A stretch of DNA of 19,901 nucleotides. It comes from Nymphaea colorata. Taxonomy: Eukaryota; Streptophyta; Magnoliopsida; Nymphaeales; Nymphaeaceae. The stretch is from positions 1-19,901 of the forward strand of contig NW_022204854.1 in NCBI RefSeq assembly GCF_008831285.2, given 5' to 3'. Position numbers and translations under genes: made by a program. The notes under the pieces were generated by a model. The model did not search any database, was not told where the DNA came from, and saw only the letters and a program-made list of their open reading frames with translations. Below, piece after piece: positions 19,684-19,901 of the stretch (its first letter is position 1; every line of letters starts with the position of its first letter).

Positions 19684-19890
19684 AAAAACAACATCCTGGA
19701 GGAACTTAGCGATGGAAATGAGAATGATGAAGATGATAATACTAATGATGGAAAAAAAGTATATCACTTGAAAATGAGGGAATGGGGTTGGGGTTGGGGT
19801 TGGGGTTGGGGTTGGGGTCTAAGGGCAATATAGCGATATATCGAAAGCAGTAAGAATGATGAAAATGATGAAAAATAAGGATAAAAATGA
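19684..19890 (+). CDS. Acidic open frame containing (Trp-Gly)6
   Basis: Same frame as the preceding short ORF, directly after its TGA. It encodes NNILEELSDGNENDEDDN, a short basic stretch ending KMRE, then six Trp-Gly units, then LRAIERYIESSKNDENDEKE and TGA 19888-19890. The only in-frame ATG (19774-19776) lies just before the repeat. Either the C-terminal exon of an upstream gene or a chance frame over a telomere-like repeat; the acidic Asn/Asp/Glu flanks on both sides favour real coding sequence. Confidence 0.3.
19783..19818 (+). repeat. Telomere-like repeat, six units of TGGGGT (TTGGGG type)
   Basis: Six perfect hexamers in tandem, the TTGGGG telomere unit of oligohymenophorean ciliates such as Tetrahymena. 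The G-rich strand runs towards the right end of the window, the orientation of a right-end telomere, but 83 more bases of ordinary sequence follow. Confidence 0.95.
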
Positions 19891-19901
19891 ACCAAAATCA
19901 A

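Noticed and set aside
19783-19818. True chromosome end (telomere) at the right of the window
   Set aside because: Only six units and 83 bases of non-repeat sequence follow, so it is not a terminal telomere as assembled; kept as a repeat and a finding.

Overview
The window looks like macronuclear-type DNA of a ciliate that reads TAA and TAG as glutamate and uses only TGA as stop. Read this way, a full set of conserved eukaryotic genes appears. In the splicing factor, the GDP-mannose pyrophosphorylase, delta-COP and the squalene/phytoene synthase, TAA/TAG codons fall at sites where relatives carry Glu or Asp, while Gln sites use CAA/CAG. This is the code known from peritrich ciliates (Vorticella and relatives, NCBI code 30). 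Other supporting traits are spliceosomal introns of about 20 nt, short intergenic gaps, an axonemal dynein light chain, many coiled-coil proteins, and a (TTGGGG)n tract near the right end.

Left half (113-8023): nine genes, all on the minus strand. In map order they are a RING-H2 protein, ribosomal protein eS8, a short delta-COP, a bacterial-looking squalene/phytoene synthase, a single-domain START protein, mannose-1-phosphate guanylyltransferase, a secreted papain-fold protein that has lost its catalytic residues, an SF3B4-like splicing factor, and a Ser-rich protein of unknown function. Most are compact and relatively GC-rich, with few TAA/TAG codons (none in eS8).

Strand switch (8024-8428): an AT-rich gap of about 400 bases from which genes diverge.

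Right half (8429-19901): all genes are on the plus strand. They are the inner-arm dynein light chain p28, an unknown basic protein, a long coiled-coil protein, a short DHHC palmitoyltransferase, an 860-residue-class coiled-coil protein ending in a RING finger, another long coiled-coil protein with a Cys-containing C-terminal segment, and an unknown multi-exon protein. At the end, short open frames contain a telomere-like repeat read as (Trp-Gly)6. These genes are A-rich and full of TAA/TAG codons. Their reading frames change many times, nearly always by the step a 20-nt intron gives. Many changes are bridged by GT...AG segments of 17-28 nt; a few are not, so the exon maps of the two biggest genes are provisional.

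There is no operon logic. The left block is a housekeeping mix (translation, splicing, COPI traffic, sugar nucleotides, lipids). The right block leans towards ciliary or cytoskeletal proteins. I saw no tRNA, rRNA, CRISPR array or transposon.
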